50,386 nt of DNA from Rhodospirillales bacterium (GCA_028281785.1 JANQJG010000154.1:1-50386); one strand, 5' to 3'. Shown: positions 42,797-50,386, counted from the first letter of the stretch. Numbers and translations: made by a program. Notes: generated from the sequence alone by a model not told the origin.

Positions 42797-44263
42797 TCAG
42801 TCCTGGTTGAACTCCTGATGCAGGCGCTCATAGAGCCTCCGGTACTTCCTTTGATGTTCGGCATAGGCTTCGTGCAGCAGGGGGGCGGGCTCGACGACGC
42901 GGTCGACCGGCGGCGGCGTGCAGACGGCGACCGGGTCCTCCCCGGTCACCGCGAGCCGCGCCAAACGCGCGGCGCCGAAGGCCGGCCCCATATCGCCGCC
43001 CGCGTGGTAGGTCACCGGCCGGTCGAGGGCCGAGGCGAGAATCCGGCCCCAGAGCGGACTGCGGGCGCCGCCGCCGATGATCGACACCGTCTCGATGGCG
43101 CTGCCCGCGGCGAGCAGTGCGTCCTGTCCGTCGACGAAGGCGAAGGCCACCCCTTCGAGCACCGCGCGCCCGAGCTCCGCGCGGTCGGTATCGTGGGTCA
43201 TGCCGAAGAACACGCCCTGGGCGTTGGGGTTGTTGTGCGGCGTCCGCTCGCCGGACAGATAGGGCAGGAAGATCACCGGGCTCGGGCGGTCGCTCGCGGC
43301 CTCGATCGAGGCCAGCAGATTGGCCTCGCTCCCCGACCGCGTGAGCTCGGTTACCCAGCCGAGGCAGGAGGCGGCGCTGAGGATCACGCTCATCTGGTGC
43401 CAGGTCTGCGGGAAGCAGTGGCAGAAGGCGTGCACCGCCTGCTCGGGATTGGGCGAAAACGCCGCGTTGGCGACGAAATAGACCCCGGACGTGCCAAGCG
43501 ACAGAAAGGCCCGCCCCGGCTTCACCGTGCCGACCCCGGCCGCGCCGGCCGCGTTGTCGCCGGCCCCGCCGGCCACCACGACGCCCGGCGGCACGCCCCA
43601 TTCGGCCGCGATATCCGGCCGCAGCTCACCCCCCGGCGCGCTACCTTCGACGAGACGCGGCATGTGATCCCGCGTCAGTCGCGTCGCCTCCAACATCGCC
43701 TCGGACCAGTCGCGCGCCGCGACATCGAGCCAGAGCGTGCCGGCCGCGTCCGACATCTCCGAGACATATTCCCCGGTCATCAGCAGCCTGAGATAGTCCT
43801 TGGGCAGCAGGACCTTGGCGAGCCTGGCGAAGACCTCGGGCTCGTGCTTGGCGACCCAGAGCAGCTTGGGCGCGGTGAAGCCCGGCATCGCGAGGTTGCC
43901 GGTGATCTCGCGGGAGCGCGGCTCCGCCACCTCCAACTCGGCGCATTCGGCGCCAGAGCGGCCGTCGTTCCAGAGGATCGCGGGGCGCAGAACCCGGTCG
44001 TCCGCGTCGAGAAGGGTCGCGCCGTGCATCTGGCCGGAAAGCCCGATCCCCCTCACCGAGGAAAGCGCCCGTCCGTGATCGGCCTTGATGGCGGCGACCG
44101 CCTCGCATGTCGCGGTCCACCAGTCCCGGGGATCCTGCTCCGACCAGAGCGGCCGGGGGCGGCTGACATCGAGCGCGGCGTTGCCCTGCCCCACAAGCGA
44201 CTGATCCTCGTCGACGAGAACGGCCTTCACGCCCGAAGTGCCGAGGTCTATTCCCAGATACAC
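42797..44263 (-). CDS. xylB: Xylulokinase
   Basis: A 488-residue FGGY-family kinase. YLGIDLGTSGVKAVLVDE is the N-terminal phosphate-1 region. GLSGQMHGATLLD is the XylB-type substrate loop, GGAGDNAAGAAGVG carries the catalytic Asp, and FLPYLSGERTPHNNPNAQGVFFGM and IGGGARSPLWGRILASALDRPV complete the family set. Length matches E. coli XylB. It phosphorylates D-xylulose or a related ketose. The GTG at 44263 has GGGGAGGG seven bases upstream; the longer frame start (44329) is unsupported. Its presence between a sugar nucleotidyltransferase-like gene and DegT is unusual. The 175-bp leader holds no recognised element. Confidence 0.92.
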   Translation of the reverse strand: MYLGIDLGTSGVKAVLVDEDQSLVGQGNAALDVSRPRPLWSEQDPRDWWTATCEAVAAIKADHGRALSSVRGIGLSGQMHGATLLDADDRVLRPAILWNDGRSGAECAELEVAEPRSREITGNLAMPGFTAPKLLWVAKHEPEVFARLAKVLLPKDYLRLLMTGEYVSEMSDAAGTLWLDVAARDWSEAMLEATRLTRDHMPRLVEGSAPGGELRPDIAAEWGVPPGVVVAGGAGDNAAGAAGVGTVKPGRAFLSLGTSGVYFVANAAFSPNPEQAVHAFCHCFPQTWHQMSVILSAASCLGWVTELTRSGSEANLLASIEAASDRPSPVIFLPYLSGERTPHNNPNAQGVFFGMTHDTDRAELGRAVLEGVAFAFVDGQDALLAAGSAIETVSIIGGGARSPLWGRILASALDRPVTYHAGGDMGPAFGAARLARLAVTGEDPVAVCTPPPVDRVVEPAPLLHEAYAEHQRKYRRLYERLHQEFNQD

Positions 44264-44438
44264 TTTTTGGCCCTCCCCTTCCCGTTCGAACCGATCCGCC
44301 GCGACAAAGGTCCCCGCGATTTGCGGCATATTCGTGTTTGCCGGACCTCCCTCCCGGCGGCGGATTGGCGATCTCCATGGTTGTACACGAGGGATCGTTC
44401 TGCCGAAAGGTTTACAGAAACAGAGGCTGATCGCCCCC

Positions 44439-45017
44439 TCATCCGTCCCAGGGAACGATCGTCAATCCAGGCCAGGCGTCCCGCCACCGCCGGACCTTGG
44501 CCTCGTAGATCTCCCGCGTGATCTGCGCCTTGTTCGGCCGGACAACCCCGTCGAACAGGTCGCGCAGGCCGAAGGGCGCGATCACCTGGATCTCCCCGCC
44601 GCGAAGCGTGATACCCACCGCCGTCGCCGTCGTCGGCCAGGTGGCGATCGCCGCCTCCAGCGAGCGGTAGGGCGCGATCGGATAGCCGAATTTGGCGGCA
44701 TACCAGAGATGGACGCGCGCCTGGTTCTTGACGTCGAAGGGGAGCCCGGCGTCCGGGCAAGCGGCCGCCAACCGCCATGCCAAAGCCTTTTCCGCCGCCT
44801 CCGACAGGTTGGAGGAATCGAAATAGGCGATGTCGACGTCCTTGACGCCGGTCCGCGCCTCCCGTCCCAGCCGGCTGTTCCAAACCAGCCCGGCGATGGC
44901 CCCGGCGCCGACGCAGCATGTCCCCGGCCGCTCCGCTTCGAGGGTGTGCAGCAGGTCCATCAGCCAGTCCTGGGCGGCGACCAGCGCGCGAAGCCGGGCG
45001 ATGTCGTCTTCGATCAA
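44439..45017 (-). CDS. Nucleotidyltransferase family protein (COG3575-like)
   Basis: A protein of about 192 residues. CVGAGAIAGLVWNSRLGREARTGVKDVDIAYFD is the signature of the COG3575 family, with the Gly-Ala opening and the D-x-D of a polymerase-beta-type nucleotidyltransferase site. VHLWYAAKFGYPIAPYRSLEAAIATWPTTATAVGI is the conserved second half. Its substrate is unknown. Translation most likely starts at TTG 45017 with GGGGA close upstream, 17 nt after the Gfo/Idh/MocA gene ends; the open frame extending to 45224 is an overlap shadow. Operonic with its upstream neighbour. Confidence 0.82.
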   Translation of the reverse strand: MIEDDIARLRALVAAQDWLMDLLHTLEAERPGTCCVGAGAIAGLVWNSRLGREARTGVKDVDIAYFDSSNLSEAAEKALAWRLAAACPDAGLPFDVKNQARVHLWYAAKFGYPIAPYRSLEAAIATWPTTATAVGITLRGGEIQVIAPFGLRDLFDGVVRPNKAQITREIYEAKVRRWRDAWPGLTIVPWDG

Positions 45018-45033
45018 AACGTCCCCACAATCG

Positions 45034-46035
45034 TCAGACTGGCTCCCAGCCGCCGCTTTGTGCCGAGCGGAACACTGCGTCGATGACCCGCATGTTCCTG
45101 ACCGAGTCCTCCAGCGGGAATTCGGGCGGCGTGCCGGTGCGGACGGCCGCCGAAAACGCGTCGCCCTGAAGCGTGTACTGGTTGACGACGTCGAAGACGA
45201 TCTCGTCGGCCGAGGCGTCGCCAAGCTGGCTGCCGTCGTCGACGAAGATCCGGCAGGGCTCGTCGGGCGGGGCGTTGAAGGGGATCAGGATCTCGATGCG
45301 CCCCTCGGTGCCGAAGATCTGCATGCGCTGATACTTCACGAGCTGGGTCGCGCAGACGAACGACGCCTGCCCCTCGGGAAAGTCCAGGATGGCGGTGGCC
45401 AGGCGGTCGGTCCCAGACGTGGGGTCGCGCTCGATGAGGCTGACCGCCCGCGTCGGCTCGCTGCCGAACAGATAGCGCGCGGTCACGATGGGATAGCAGC
45501 CGATATCGTAGATCCCGCCGCCGCCGACCTCGGCGATGTTTCGGATGTTCTGTGGGTCGAGGTTCCGATAGGAGAAGAAGCCCTGAATGGCGCGCGGCTC
45601 GCCGATACGCCCCTGGCGGACGAGCTCGCGGGCCTTCAGCCAATGGGGGTGATGGCGCACCATGAACGCCTCCTCGATGCGGACGCCGGCGCGGTCGCGG
45701 ACGGGAATGAGGGTCTCGGCCTCCGCCGCCGTCAAGGCGATCGGCTTTTCGCAGAGCACATGCTTGCCCGCCTCGGCCGCCTTGATGGTCCAGGGCACAT
45801 GGAGGTGATTGGGCAGCGGGTTGTAGATCACCTCGATCTCGGGATCGGCCAGCAGCTCCTCATAGGAGCCATAGGCCTTGGGAATGCCCATGCGCTCGGC
45901 CACGGCCTTGGCGGCGCCGAGATCGCGGGAACAGATCGCGGCGATACGCGAGAGCCGGCCCTGCTGCATGGCCGGCAGCGAGCGCTCCTGCGCGAAGTTC
46001 GAAGTGCTGAGGACTCCCCAGTTCACCGGTTCCAT
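45034..46035 (-). CDS. Gfo/Idh/MocA family oxidoreductase
   Basis: A 333-residue dehydrogenase: N-terminal Rossmann domain (NWGVLSTSNFAQERSLPAM), EKP at 96-98 (LCEKPIALT), and the C-terminal domain with GIYDIGCYPIVTARYLFG. The wording is close to D-xylose 1-dehydrogenase/glucose-fructose oxidoreductase-like members. With xylB two genes downstream a pentose-related role is plausible but unproven. The start is an ATG preceded by GGGGAGGGCCAT. It heads the five-gene minus-strand run (Gfo, nucleotidyltransferase, xylB, DegT, NeuD-like). The 466-bp gap upstream (46036-46501) has no gene. Confidence 0.9.
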   Translation of the reverse strand: MEPVNWGVLSTSNFAQERSLPAMQQGRLSRIAAICSRDLGAAKAVAERMGIPKAYGSYEELLADPEIEVIYNPLPNHLHVPWTIKAAEAGKHVLCEKPIALTAAEAETLIPVRDRAGVRIEEAFMVRHHPHWLKARELVRQGRIGEPRAIQGFFSYRNLDPQNIRNIAEVGGGGIYDIGCYPIVTARYLFGSEPTRAVSLIERDPTSGTDRLATAILDFPEGQASFVCATQLVKYQRMQIFGTEGRIEILIPFNAPPDEPCRIFVDDGSQLGDASADEIVFDVVNQYTLQGDAFSAAVRTGTPPEFPLEDSVRNMRVIDAVFRSAQSGGWEPV

Positions 46036-46459
46036 ATGGCCCTCCCCAAAAGCTGTGCGTGCGATGGCGCCCGTATGGTGCCCCAGCGGGGCGGTGCCGT
46101 GTCAACGGGCAATCGTGGGGCGGGGTCGGGCACGACGGGCCCATTGGATGAGCGCACGCGAAGGGCCTTGGAATTGGAAGCGCGAAGCGACGGCCGGTAC
46201 GCGGTAAGCCCCGATACCTGGATCTGATCCATACCTAAGAGCGAAAGCCGGCTCCGACCCGGAATTGTTCCCTTTGTTATCTTTGACGGTCATTCGATTG
46301 TGCTGAGCAACCCTGGTAGGAGTCCACCTGAAACGATCATTAATGACGGGCCTCATCACGGTCAGATGGATCGGACAGCAGGCATGATTGCGTTCAACTC
46401 TCTTTTTCTGGGCGAAGCTGCAAAGCAGGTATTCACGCCTTTTCAAGTTCATCTATTTC

Positions 46460-46481
46460 TTGTAATCTCAAAAGTTGTAAT
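46460..46481 (+). promoter_or_regulatory. TTGTAAT direct repeat upstream of the AlbA_2 gene
   Basis: Two TTGTAAT heptamers (46460-46466 and 46475-46481) lie 15 bp apart in an AT-rich stretch just ahead of the start codon at 46502. They could be a tandem regulator site or include a -35 element. No ribosome site precedes the ATG, so the transcript may be leaderless. Confidence 0.35.
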
Positions 46482-46501
46482 TTTGACCGTTTTTAGATTC
46501 A

Positions 46502-48004
46502 ATGGCGACCCGACGCAGTATCACTGACGAGGAAATCGGTCTCATTAAAACTATGCTCGCGCGGGAGATGCGTAACCGGGATATTCAGTTTTACTTCAAT
46601 CGGCAGGATCGCCCAGTCAACTCCGGGCGCATCAGTCAGATACGGGACGGCACTTATGGTCGGGACCTACCCGCCGCCGAAGATGCCACGCTCGACGCCT
46701 TTCTTGCCCGATTCACCCCTGCGGAAGTAGGCGTCGTTATTGAGGGTGACAGGGCATCAGCCCGGCAGACCTCGAGTCACGATGCACGAGAACGCTTCGA
46801 GCGCCGCGATGATGGGCACTGGTATTTGGCTGACGGAGAGACCTTCGATCAAGAGTGCAAGGAGACTTTTGACCCTAAGCACATGAACCCGATCATTAAG
46901 GCGATCGCAGCTTTGGCGAATAACCGGGGCGGCTACGTGTTCATTGGTGTTACCGACGCGGATTACCGCGCCGTGGGATTACCCGACACTATGTTCCGCG
47001 ACACTGACGTCGTTATCATTACCGACAAAGTCAAAGCCTTCCTTACGCCTACTCCATCATTCTCGAAGGATATGATTGACCTTAACGGCACCCAGGTCGG
47101 TGTCATCCACGTTGAGAAGCATCGCTTGCCTCCCGTTGTCGTCTGCCGTGACGGCGACGGCCTTACGGATGGGACGATCCTGTTCCGCTATCCTGGCCAA
47201 TCGGCACGCATCAAGTATGGCGACTTATTTGCCATGCTTCGGGAGCGTGATCGGTCAGCCCACGCACTGCTCCTTTCCATAGCGGCCACGGTATCCGACA
47301 TCGGAACCGACCGAGCGCTTATCGTGGACACGCAGAAGGGGACACTCGATGCGGGAGGGGCTCAGATAACCATTAGTCGAGAATTGGCGGATCAGCTTGA
47401 TTTCATACGTGAGGGTGAATTCAAGGGCCAAAAAGGTTCGCCCTCATTGAAGCTGATCGGCGACGTCAAGGCAGTCGACCATGCTGGGAAGGTCCGTGAG
47501 CGGATCGAAGCGCGCGCGCTAACACCTGACATGGTAGTTAAGGCGTATTTACGAAAGGAACAGGTCCGTTCACCGATGGAATATATACGCCTCTCTGCTC
47601 ACGTTCAGCGCCAGTGGCTGCCGCTCCACTACTTCGCGCGCCTTTGTGAGCAAGAGGTTGACGCTGTGATCCAAGCTCTTGAAGGCACCGTCGCTGGCTA
47701 TAAGCTTTCCAAACAGTGTGCCCTTGAGCGGCTTCGTGGCCGACGAAGCGCATACACGGTGCCCAGGGGCAACGTGGTTTCAGTTGGAGAGGAGATCCAA
47801 ACTGGCCGGATCGATGGTATCGCCGACCGTCATCAGCCCGCACTAATTGGGAGAGCGATCCAAGGACTACCGGACGACTTCGACAACGTTCCCCCTTTAC
47901 TGGATTTACTTGACGAACTGCACGACACGTTCACTGGAGATGCGGTTATACGCGGCGCGATATATCGTGCAGCCAGTCGGCTGGATGAAATCGAGGCGCT
48001 ATAG
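46502..48004 (+). CDS. HTH + Schlafen AlbA_2 domain protein
   Basis: A 500-residue protein. Residues about 1-75 look like a helix-turn-helix (EEIGLIKTMLAREMRNRDIQFYFNRQ, NSGRISQIRDGTYG). Residues about 110-240 form an AlbA_2 (Schlafen-type) domain: DGETFDQECKETFDP with Glu118 and Lys120, then ALANNRGGYVFIGV (137-150). AlbA_2 proteins bind nucleic acid or nucleotides, and some act in tRNA/RNA cleavage or defence. The C-terminal half (about 250-500) is not recognised. Base composition is clearly less GC-rich than the glycan genes, and the gene opens an accessory island. It reads toward the two-gene module downstream, 311 bp away. Confidence 0.8.
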   Translation: MATRRSITDEEIGLIKTMLAREMRNRDIQFYFNRQDRPVNSGRISQIRDGTYGRDLPAAEDATLDAFLARFTPAEVGVVIEGDRASARQTSSHDARERFERRDDGHWYLADGETFDQECKETFDPKHMNPIIKAIAALANNRGGYVFIGVTDADYRAVGLPDTMFRDTDVVIITDKVKAFLTPTPSFSKDMIDLNGTQVGVIHVEKHRLPPVVVCRDGDGLTDGTILFRYPGQSARIKYGDLFAMLRERDRSAHALLLSIAATVSDIGTDRALIVDTQKGTLDAGGAQITISRELADQLDFIREGEFKGQKGSPSLKLIGDVKAVDHAGKVRERIEARALTPDMVVKAYLRKEQVRSPMEYIRLSAHVQRQWLPLHYFARLCEQEVDAVIQALEGTVAGYKLSKQCALERLRGRRSAYTVPRGNVVSVGEEIQTGRIDGIADRHQPALIGRAIQGLPDDFDNVPPLLDLLDELHDTFTGDAVIRGAIYRAASRLDEIEAL

Positions 48005-48257
48005 CTAACTTCTGCCACTCGGTTACGCACGAGAACATACGATGCGTACCTTCCCAAATGACCGGATTGTCCGCTTACATTTTGTTGACGTAAATCAAAC
48101 CCATCACTGAGATGGCTCGACTGAGGACTTGCAGACTTAGAGTATGAGGGTGATCGAGGTGGCCCACCGCACTCGCTCTCACCCAGTATGCGTCAGCTCT
48201 ACCTTTGAGTTGGCCCCACCTTGCGTGAAGCTGCTTAGGGGGTCGAGTATCCTACTC

Positions 48258-48286
48258 TTGCGTTTAAGATTTTTCCCCTCTATTTT
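48258..48286 (+). promoter_or_regulatory. Sigma70-like promoter of the 210-aa/M78 operon
   Basis: TTGCGT (48258-48263) and TATTTT (48281-48286) are separated by exactly 17 bp, placing the start of transcription near 48293, about 23 nt before the ATG. The flanking inverted repeat overlaps both the spacer and the start point. The rest of the 48005-48306 gap shows nothing else recognisable. Confidence 0.6.
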
Positions 48287-48303
48287 GGGGCCAAATCTTA
48301 AAC
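48262..48303. promoter_or_regulatory. 11-bp perfect inverted repeat operator over the promoter
   Basis: GTTTAAGATTT (48262-48272) and AAATCTTAAAC (48293-48303) are perfect reverse complements around a 20-nt centre, which itself holds a CCCC/GGGG stem. One arm lies between the -35 and -10 boxes and the other over the expected transcription start. This is the usual place for an autorepressor such as the XRE domain encoded downstream. Confidence 0.75.
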
Positions 48304-48315
48304 GGAGTGCCATAT

Positions 48316-48948
48316 ATGCCGCAATTTAAGACCACCATTGTGGATGGCGAGATCGATGTGCAGCGCCGCCTGGCTGACTTTCGCTTTACCGCCGACCAGT
48401 TTATGGCAATCGCGACAACCGCGCGGATCTGGGCCGATGACGCAAGCCCGCTAATGCCTCAAAACGCCCCAGGCACGCTCGCCTACATTTACGGTGTTCA
48501 AGAGCTGCGCCACCAGCTTTTGGATGACGAATGGGAAGTGGACCGCACCTGCGGCATTGAAGCTGTCATCAATCGAAAGCTCGGTATGAGGATCGGATAC
48601 CAGAACGTGGACCAAGCTTGCGCCCCAGACTTTCCACCGCACCCACGTTCTACCAAAGGCAGCGCTGCGGAGAATATCTGCGGCATCAACCTCTTCGTCC
48701 ACGCCGGTGTTGAACCCGGGCCTCTAACGGGAGTGAAGCAAGACGGCATCCCAACCTACTACGTCATGGTGGGAGAAGACGGTAGCGTTGAGCTGTCGCA
48801 CCCTGTAATTAAGAACGGATCGTACAAGCATTTCCACGAGCGCATTTTCATTAATCGACCGATTGAAGACTGGGAAGAAGAGATCGATCCGGAAACCGGC
48901 CCCATCGAGGATTTTGACGTTGCGGTCTCATTCAAAGATGACATGTGA
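48316..48948 (+). CDS. Hypothetical protein, putative toxin-like partner of the M78 protein
   Basis: A 210-residue soluble protein not recognised as a known family. It starts with a charged N-terminus (FKTTIVDGEIDVQRRLADFRFTADQF) and contains Trp-rich helical stretches (ARIWADDASPLMP, ELRHQLLDDEWEVDRTCG) and a central Cys/His-containing part (PPHPRSTKGSAAENICGINLFVHAG). It ends in a beta-like, acidic tail (KHFHERIFINRPIEDWEEEIDPETGP). No membrane segment or signal peptide. The ATG at 48316 has GGAG eight bases upstream. Its stop codon overlaps the next start as TGATG, so the two proteins are coupled. By analogy with other gene pairs joined to XRE-M78 proteins, it may be a toxin or effector; this is inference. 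Confidence 0.65.
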   Translation: MPQFKTTIVDGEIDVQRRLADFRFTADQFMAIATTARIWADDASPLMPQNAPGTLAYIYGVQELRHQLLDDEWEVDRTCGIEAVINRKLGMRIGYQNVDQACAPDFPPHPRSTKGSAAENICGINLFVHAGVEPGPLTGVKQDGIPTYYVMVGEDGSVELSHPVIKNGSYKHFHERIFINRPIEDWEEEIDPETGPIEDFDVAVSFKDDM

Positions 48949-50021
48949 TGTTCAATGCAGATCGGCTCAGAATAGCCCGTCAGCGACGGAAGCTGTCCGG
49001 TAAGGGGCTCGCAGAACTGGCGGGCATATCTACCGTTACCATTTCGAAGATAGAGAACGGGCACCAGCCCGAGACGGCGGTTGTGAATAAGCTCGCCGCG
49101 GCACTTGATTACCCCGAGGACTTCTTCTCAATGGGTCCGCCTGAGGTTCTGGAAAGCGATACCGTAAGCTTCCGCAGCCTCAAAAAGATGAGCGCTGCCG
49201 AACGGGACGCGTCGTTGGCCGCAGGGGCGTTGGGAGTCGCGCTTTATGATTGGATTGACGAAAAGTTCACCCTGCCTGAGCCTGACCTTATCGACCTGAG
49301 CAAAGAGCGGAACCGTCCTGAGAGCGCAGCACGTATGCTGCGCCAGCACTGGCGATTGGGAGACAGGCCCGTAGGGAACGTGCTTAAACTCTTGGAATCG
49401 AAGGGTGTTCGGATTCTTTCGCTGTCGGAGAACACCCGCAACGTTGACGCCTACTCCTTCTGGCGCAACGACCGTCCCTACATCTTCTTAAATCAGGAAA
49501 AGACTGCCGAACGCTCCATATTCGATAGCGCCCACGAACTTAGTCATTTGGTCCTACATCACCACGCCGGGGCAAGAATCGAGAAGGGCGCAGAAATGCA
49601 GGCAGACCGTTTTGCATCAGCCTTCCTCATGCCTGAAGCCGATGTGATGAATGAGGTAACGCATGTGGTTAGCGTGTCTCAGATCATCGAAGCGAAGAGC
49701 CGTTGGAAGGTTGCGGCCATAGCGCTCGCTTACCGTCTTCACAGCCTCAAACTCCTAAGCGATTGGAATTACCGGTCCATCTGCATCGAACTAGGCAAGC
49801 GGGGCTACCGCAGCGGCGAGCCGGTCGGCGTGGAGCGCGAGACGTCCACAGTGCTGGCAAAGGTGCTTGCCGCACTGTGGAGCAAGCGTCTAACAAAGGC
49901 CGACATCGCTCGCGATCTTGCAGTTCCGCTAGACGAAATTGAGACGCTGATTTTTCGATTGGCTGGTCCAACACGGGGCTCATCAAAGGAGAAAGGCTTC
50001 ACTTTGGTGACTGGCGCATAA
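48948..50021 (+). CDS. XRE-HTH + ImmA/IrrE (M78) metallopeptidase
   Basis: A 357-residue protein. An XRE/Cro helix-turn-helix lies at about residues 4-60 (LRIARQRRKLSGKGLAELAGISTVTISKIENG). An M78-type peptidase domain lies in the middle, with the zinc motif HELSH (196-200) and the later EMQADRFASAFLMPE glutamate. A C-terminal helical region (about 270-357) is less clear. Such fusions act as antitoxin-regulators or as proteases that cleave repressors (ImmA) or regulators (IrrE/PprI). It overlaps the 210-aa gene by one base, so one operon makes both, and its HTH is the obvious candidate to bind the dyad at 48262. An in-frame GTG at 48945 is an alternative start. Confidence 0.85.
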   Translation: MFNADRLRIARQRRKLSGKGLAELAGISTVTISKIENGHQPETAVVNKLAAALDYPEDFFSMGPPEVLESDTVSFRSLKKMSAAERDASLAAGALGVALYDWIDEKFTLPEPDLIDLSKERNRPESAARMLRQHWRLGDRPVGNVLKLLESKGVRILSLSENTRNVDAYSFWRNDRPYIFLNQEKTAERSIFDSAHELSHLVLHHHAGARIEKGAEMQADRFASAFLMPEADVMNEVTHVVSVSQIIEAKSRWKVAAIALAYRLHSLKLLSDWNYRSICIELGKRGYRSGEPVGVERETSTVLAKVLAALWSKRLTKADIARDLAVPLDEIETLIFRLAGPTRGSSKEKGFTLVTGA

Positions 50022-50176
50022 CAGCCTCCACAGGCGCTGATTAGCGCTTCCTGCCCAAGAAGAAACGTCGATCACGCCACCCCCCGCGATTAGCCGTCGA
50101 TGGCGTAACCGGCTCCGTCAGTTTATCGGGCGCACTCACGCGCGATTCGTGGTCTGGAGATCCCTGGGTGTGCCTC

Positions 50177-50260
50177 GACGAAGCTCATCCTTCGACGTTG
50201 CTCAGGATGAGGTGAGGGGTTGACATGGTTGGCCTCATCCTGAGCAGCCGCTGTAGGCGG
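50177..50260. repeat. 'cttcgac-gctcaggatgag' repeat element, second copy
   Basis: CGAAGCTCATCC-TTCGAC-GCTCAGGATGAGG, then after a short stretch CCTCATCCTGAGCAGC, are forward and reverse units of the repeat also seen at 40873. It is in the 365-bp region after the M78 gene, which shows no gene. Confidence 0.7.
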
Positions 50261-50298
50261 CGTGAAGGACGAGGCGCGGCCCCCTACCCCCGTTCGGC

Positions 50299-50362
50299 TA
50301 GAGCAGATCCGGGTTTGATGGAATCGCGAGAGCGATCCATCCACCCCGGTGAATCTGCTCTA
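50299..50362. repeat. Nested-hairpin 'tagagcagat' repeat element
   Basis: TAGAGCAGAT (50299-50308) and ATCTGCTCTA (50353-50362) form a perfect 10-bp outer stem. Inside, GATGG-a-ATCGC and GCGATCCATC form a second stem around GAGA. The next element of the same family (TATAGAGCGGATTCA) begins immediately and is cut by the window end. Confidence 0.7.
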
Positions 50363-50386
50363 ACCCTTTGATATAGAGCGGATTCA

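Noticed and set aside
41633-44521. 962-codon open frame on the plus strand
   Set aside because: It is antisense to the intact xylB, DegT and NeuD-like genes. Its composition (Arg/Gly/Pro/Asp-rich, low complexity) is what a GC-rich shadow frame gives, and no domain is recognisable.
1-50386. tRNA, rRNA or transposase genes
   Set aside because: No T-loop/acceptor pattern, rRNA segment, DDE transposase or integrase signature was found by eye. A covariance-model search would be needed to exclude a tRNA completely.

Overview
The window reads as chromosomal DNA of a GC-rich alphaproteobacterium. This rests on codon use, a full TRAP (DctP/Q/M) operon, a UPF0182 giant membrane protein, a FixL-like histidine kinase, a TPR-GT61 glycosyltransferase, and intergenic repeats of the 'tagagca...' and 'ccttcgaca..gctcaggatgag' kinds common in that class. 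The order (Rhodospirillales or Hyphomicrobiales) cannot be fixed from sequence alone. No rRNA, tRNA, CRISPR array or transposase was seen.

Layout. (1) 0-8.4 kb, housekeeping-like genes: UPF0182 protein, DMT permease, PAS histidine kinase, alanine dehydrogenase, MFS exporter. (2) 8.5-28.7 kb, a large sugar-acid/polyol catabolic region: two Gfo/Idh/MocA oxidoreductases, five SDRs (IdnO-, KduD- and 2-keto-3-deoxy-L-fuconate-dehydrogenase-like types plus a paralogous pair), a TRAP transporter, an IlvD/Edd aldonate dehydratase divergent from an IclR regulator with a visible IclR-type dyad between them, a 2-hydroxyacid dehydrogenase, a family-I CoA transferase, an aldehyde:ferredoxin oxidoreductase homologue, glyoxalase I, 6-phosphogluconate dehydrogenase and gluconokinase. 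A reasonable reading is uptake of a sugar acid, redox interconversion and dehydration, with one branch through gluconate to 6-phosphogluconate and the pentose phosphate pathway.

(3) 28.7-46 kb, a surface-glycan/tailoring cluster: WbqC-like protein, TPR-GT61 glycosyltransferase, acyl carrier protein, SDR, beta-propeller glycosidase-like protein, formyltransferase, methyltransferase, free-standing adenylation enzyme, NeuD-like acyltransferase and DegT aminotransferase. A xylulokinase, a nucleotidyltransferase and a third Gfo/Idh/MocA enzyme lie in the same minus-strand run. A visibly AT-richer accessory patch (33.4-36.1 kb: HEPN-like protein, small membrane protein, DUF559 nuclease-fold protein, several REP-like repeats) separates the ACP/SDR half from the adenylation-enzyme half.

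(4) 46.5-50.0 kb, an accessory island with different base composition: a Schlafen/AlbA_2-domain protein, then a two-gene module of an unknown 210-residue protein translationally coupled to an XRE-HTH + ImmA/IrrE (M78) metalloprotease. The pair is preceded by a sigma70-like promoter buried in a perfect 11-bp inverted repeat. It looks like a self-regulated toxin-antitoxin or anti-phage module and is, with the ACP/adenylation glycan-tailoring set, the best candidate for an undescribed system. The window ends in palindromic intergenic repeats.
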